6,722 nucleotides of DNA from Gammaproteobacteria bacterium (GTDB lineage: Bacteria > Pseudomonadota > Gammaproteobacteria > Xanthomonadales > Xanthomonadaceae): the NCBI GenBank assembly GCA_025360985.1, contig JANYBA010000021.1:1-6722 (forward strand), written 5' to 3'. The position numbers were made by a program, and so were the translations under genes. The notes under the pieces were generated by a model, which saw only the letters and a program-made list of their open reading frames with translations, was not told where the DNA came from and did no database searches. Below, piece after piece: positions 5,058-6,722 of this stretch (position 1 is the stretch's first letter; every line of letters starts with the position of its first letter).

Positions 5058-6509
5058 ATGGCAAAGAGCGCCAGCGTGAAGATCCAGCGCGAACCGATGT
5101 CGCGGGTGGACACGGCTTGGCTACGCATGGAGCGAGCCACCAACCTGATGATGATCACCGGCGTGATGATGTTCGAAACGCCGCTCGACATCCGCGAACT
5201 GCGCAAGCTGGTCGACCAGCGCTTCCTGGCCTATCCGCGTTTCCGCCAGAAGGCCGTGGACACGCCCGCCGGCGTCTGGTGGGAAACCGATCGCGACTTC
5301 GACCTCGACTGGCATATCCGCCTGACCGCGTTGCCCGGCCGCGCCGGCAAGAAGGAACTCGAGCGCTTGACCAGCCAGCTGGCATCGACGCCGCTGGACA
5401 AGACCAAACCGCTCTGGCAATTCCACCTGGTCGAGAAATACGGCGGTGGTTCGGCGTTGATTTCGCGCATCCATCACTGCTATGCCGATGGCATCGCCCT
5501 GGTGCAGGTGCTGCTGTCCCTGACCGACACCAGCGCCGAGCCCAAGCCGGCGGCGCGGCTGGAAAAAGTCTGGTTGAAGAAGGACCACGCGCCGGTGGCC
5601 AAGCGGGTTGGGCGCATTGATCGCTACGTCCAGATGGGTACCCAGTTCCTCGAGCGCGGCATGGACATGTACCGCGATCCGACCATGGCCGCGCTGATGG
5701 CCAACGAAGGCGTGGAGATCGCCCGCGAAGTCGGCCATGCGCTGGCGCTCGCCGACGACCCGCCGACCATCCTCAAGGGCCGATTGGGCGTGAGCAAGCG
5801 CGTGGCCTGGGCCGAACCGCTCGACCTGACCGAAGTGAAATCGGTGAGCCGCGCGCTGCGCTGCACGGTCAACGACATCCTGCTCGCCTCGGCCAGCGGC
5901 GCCCTGCGCAGCTACATGCTCGAACGCGGCGAGACCCTCAATGGCACGACCATTCGCGCCACCGTGCCGGTCAACCTGCGGCCGCTCGAGCACGCCAAGC
6001 AGCTCGGCAACCATTTCGGCCTGGTTTTCCTGGAGCTGCCGGTCGGCGAAGACAACCCGATGCGCCGGCTCGAGCGCGTGTCCGCCTCCATGCGCGTGCT
6101 CCGCAAGTCCCGGCAGGCGGTGGCGACCTTCGGAGCCCTCGCGGCGATCGGCATGGCGCCGGCGCCGTTGCAGGCCTTCGCGCTGGAGATGTTCAGCCGC
6201 AAGGCCACCGCGGTCGCGACCAACGTGCCGGGCCCGCAGATGCCGCTCTACCTCGGCGGCTGCCGGATCGACGACCTGATGTTCTGGGTGCCGCAGACCG
6301 GCTCGATCGGCATCGGCATCTCGATCATGAGCTACAACGGCGAGGTGCATTTCGGGTTGATTTCCGACGCCAAGCTGCTGCCCGACCCGGATTCTGTGAT
6401 CCGGCGCTTCCAGCCGGAATTCGAGAAGATGCTGTATCTGGCGCTGATGGGCCCGTGGAAAGGCGAGCTCACCGCCGAGGACGCCGCCGCCCTGATGGCG
6501 GATACCTGA
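5058..6509 (+). CDS. Wax ester synthase/diacylglycerol acyltransferase (WS/DGAT family)
   Basis: This enzyme transfers fatty acyl groups from acyl-CoA to long-chain alcohols or diacylglycerol, making wax esters or triacylglycerol as storage lipid, usually at the cytoplasmic face of the membrane. It has 483 residues, normal for the family. The N-terminal domain starts PMSRVDTAWLRMERATN; KPLWQFHLVE lies at 117-126; the catalytic HHxxxDG is HHCYADG at 139-145, with H140 the expected base. The C-terminal domain carries TVNDILLASASGALR, the segment ATVPVNLRP, the family NVPGP motif in ATNVPGPQMPLYLGG, and GISIMSYNGEVHFG. I chose ATG 5058, because an in-frame ATG at 4956 only reads into the molybdoenzyme gene. 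It follows that gene after 4 bases and has only a distant G-run as Shine-Dalgarno, so translational coupling is likely. Specificity for alcohol or diacylglycerol cannot be read from sequence. Confidence 0.92.
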   Translation: MAKSASVKIQREPMSRVDTAWLRMERATNLMMITGVMMFETPLDIRELRKLVDQRFLAYPRFRQKAVDTPAGVWWETDRDFDLDWHIRLTALPGRAGKKELERLTSQLASTPLDKTKPLWQFHLVEKYGGGSALISRIHHCYADGIALVQVLLSLTDTSAEPKPAARLEKVWLKKDHAPVAKRVGRIDRYVQMGTQFLERGMDMYRDPTMAALMANEGVEIAREVGHALALADDPPTILKGRLGVSKRVAWAEPLDLTEVKSVSRALRCTVNDILLASASGALRSYMLERGETLNGTTIRATVPVNLRPLEHAKQLGNHFGLVFLELPVGEDNPMRRLERVSASMRVLRKSRQAVATFGALAAIGMAPAPLQAFALEMFSRKATAVATNVPGPQMPLYLGGCRIDDLMFWVPQTGSIGIGISIMSYNGEVHFGLISDAKLLPDPDSVIRRFQPEFEKMLYLALMGPWKGELTAEDAAALMADT

Positions 6510-6540
6510 ATCGTCGGCAACGTCGAGCGCATCTTCCGCC

Positions 6541-6568
6541 GGTGTCGTCGCCTCTTTTGGGGGACACC
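6541..6568 (+). repeat. Inverted repeat in the msrA leader
   Basis: GGTGTC at 6541-6546 and GACACC at 6563-6568 form a perfect 6-base inverted repeat with a 16-base loop; CC and GG inside the loop could add two more pairs. It ends 2 bases before the GAAGGAG ribosome-binding site of msrA. It could be a weak terminator for the upstream operon, an mRNA leader structure or an operator; the sequence alone does not decide. Confidence 0.3.
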
Positions 6569-6585
6569 ACGAAGGAGTTGAACCC

Positions 6586-6722
6586 ATGAGTACCTGCGAT
6601 ATTCCCGGCCTGGGCCTGCGCGTCGCCCCGAATGCCGTACCCGATCCGATCGACGACCTCCAGCCTTCGGAAGACCACGGCGCAGCCGTGCTCGCCGGCG
6701 GCTGTTTCTGGTGCACCGAGGC
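6586..6722 (+). CDS. msrA: Peptide methionine sulfoxide reductase MsrA, N-terminal part (partial)
   Basis: The first 45 codons are present and the gene runs out of the window. MsrA reduces the S-epimer of methionine sulfoxide, free or in proteins, using thioredoxin-recycled cysteines. After about 33 poorly conserved residues comes VLAGGCFWCTE, the family's catalytic signature. C40 in GGCFW is the nucleophilic cysteine, encoded by TGC, so it is not selenocysteine. No signal peptide is visible, which implies a cytoplasmic enzyme. A strong GAAGGAG (6571-6577), 8 bases before the ATG, supports this start. The 76-base gap to the acyltransferase gene is larger than the gaps upstream, so msrA may have its own promoter, although I see no convincing -35/-10 pair. 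Confidence 0.92.
   Translation, partial: MSTCDIPGLGLRVAPNAVPDPIDDLQPSEDHGAAVLAGGCFWCTE

Noticed and set aside
4208..5206. 332-codon open frame on the - strand across cytochrome, molybdoenzyme and acyltransferase genes
   Set aside because: It spans three real genes of the opposite strand and has no recognisable domain; it is a GC-driven shadow.
5121..6716. 531-codon open frame on the - strand opposite the acyltransferase and msrA
   Set aside because: It is longer than the real gene but low in complexity (many H, R, Q, A) and motif-free. The + strand carries HHCYADG and the other WS/DGAT motifs, plus the MsrA signature.

Overview
The window is about 66% GC, densely coding, and carries only bacterial chromosomal genes. 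The high GC with G/C-rich third codon positions, a class I/III-type photolyase, a wax ester synthase/DGAT-type acyltransferase and a Tat-dependent molybdoenzyme with its b-type cytochrome suggest a proteobacterium. A gammaproteobacterium of the Lysobacterales (Xanthomonadales) kind fits, but no rRNA or other marker confirms this. I see no tRNA, rRNA, CRISPR array, IS element or phage gene.

Left part (1-621, + strand): the last 46 codons of a beta-lactamase-fold serine hydrolase are followed after 13 bases by two small overlapping genes of the DUF4160 and DUF2442 families. This pair is clearly lower in GC (about 57-62%) than the rest and looks like an accessory two-gene module. Its organisation resembles toxin-antitoxin pairs, but its function is unknown. 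It runs convergently into alr (657-1793, - strand), a complete alanine racemase with all catalytic residues. The 35-base gap and the alr 3' end hold overlapping inverted repeats that could serve as a shared terminator.

Middle (1794-3364): a 122-base divergent region separates alr from a complete CPD photolyase gene on the + strand.

Right part (3424-6722, + strand): a four- to five-helix cytochrome b gene overlaps by 8 bases a gene for a Tat-exported, probably lipid-anchored molybdopterin oxidoreductase of the sulfite oxidase/MsrP fold. Four bases later begins a complete wax ester synthase/diacylglycerol acyltransferase. These three are very probably one transcript. After a 76-base gap with a strong Shine-Dalgarno, the window ends inside msrA (peptide methionine sulfoxide reductase A).

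Working together: the cytochrome and molybdoenzyme form a plausible quinone-linked redox module at the outer face of the inner membrane. Photolyase and MsrA both repair light or oxidative damage, and the molybdoenzyme family includes the periplasmic methionine sulfoxide reductase MsrP. The most unusual points are the DUF4160/DUF2442 pair and the tight coupling of a molybdoenzyme module to a neutral-lipid acyltransferase. I found no clear new multi-gene defence or mobile system.
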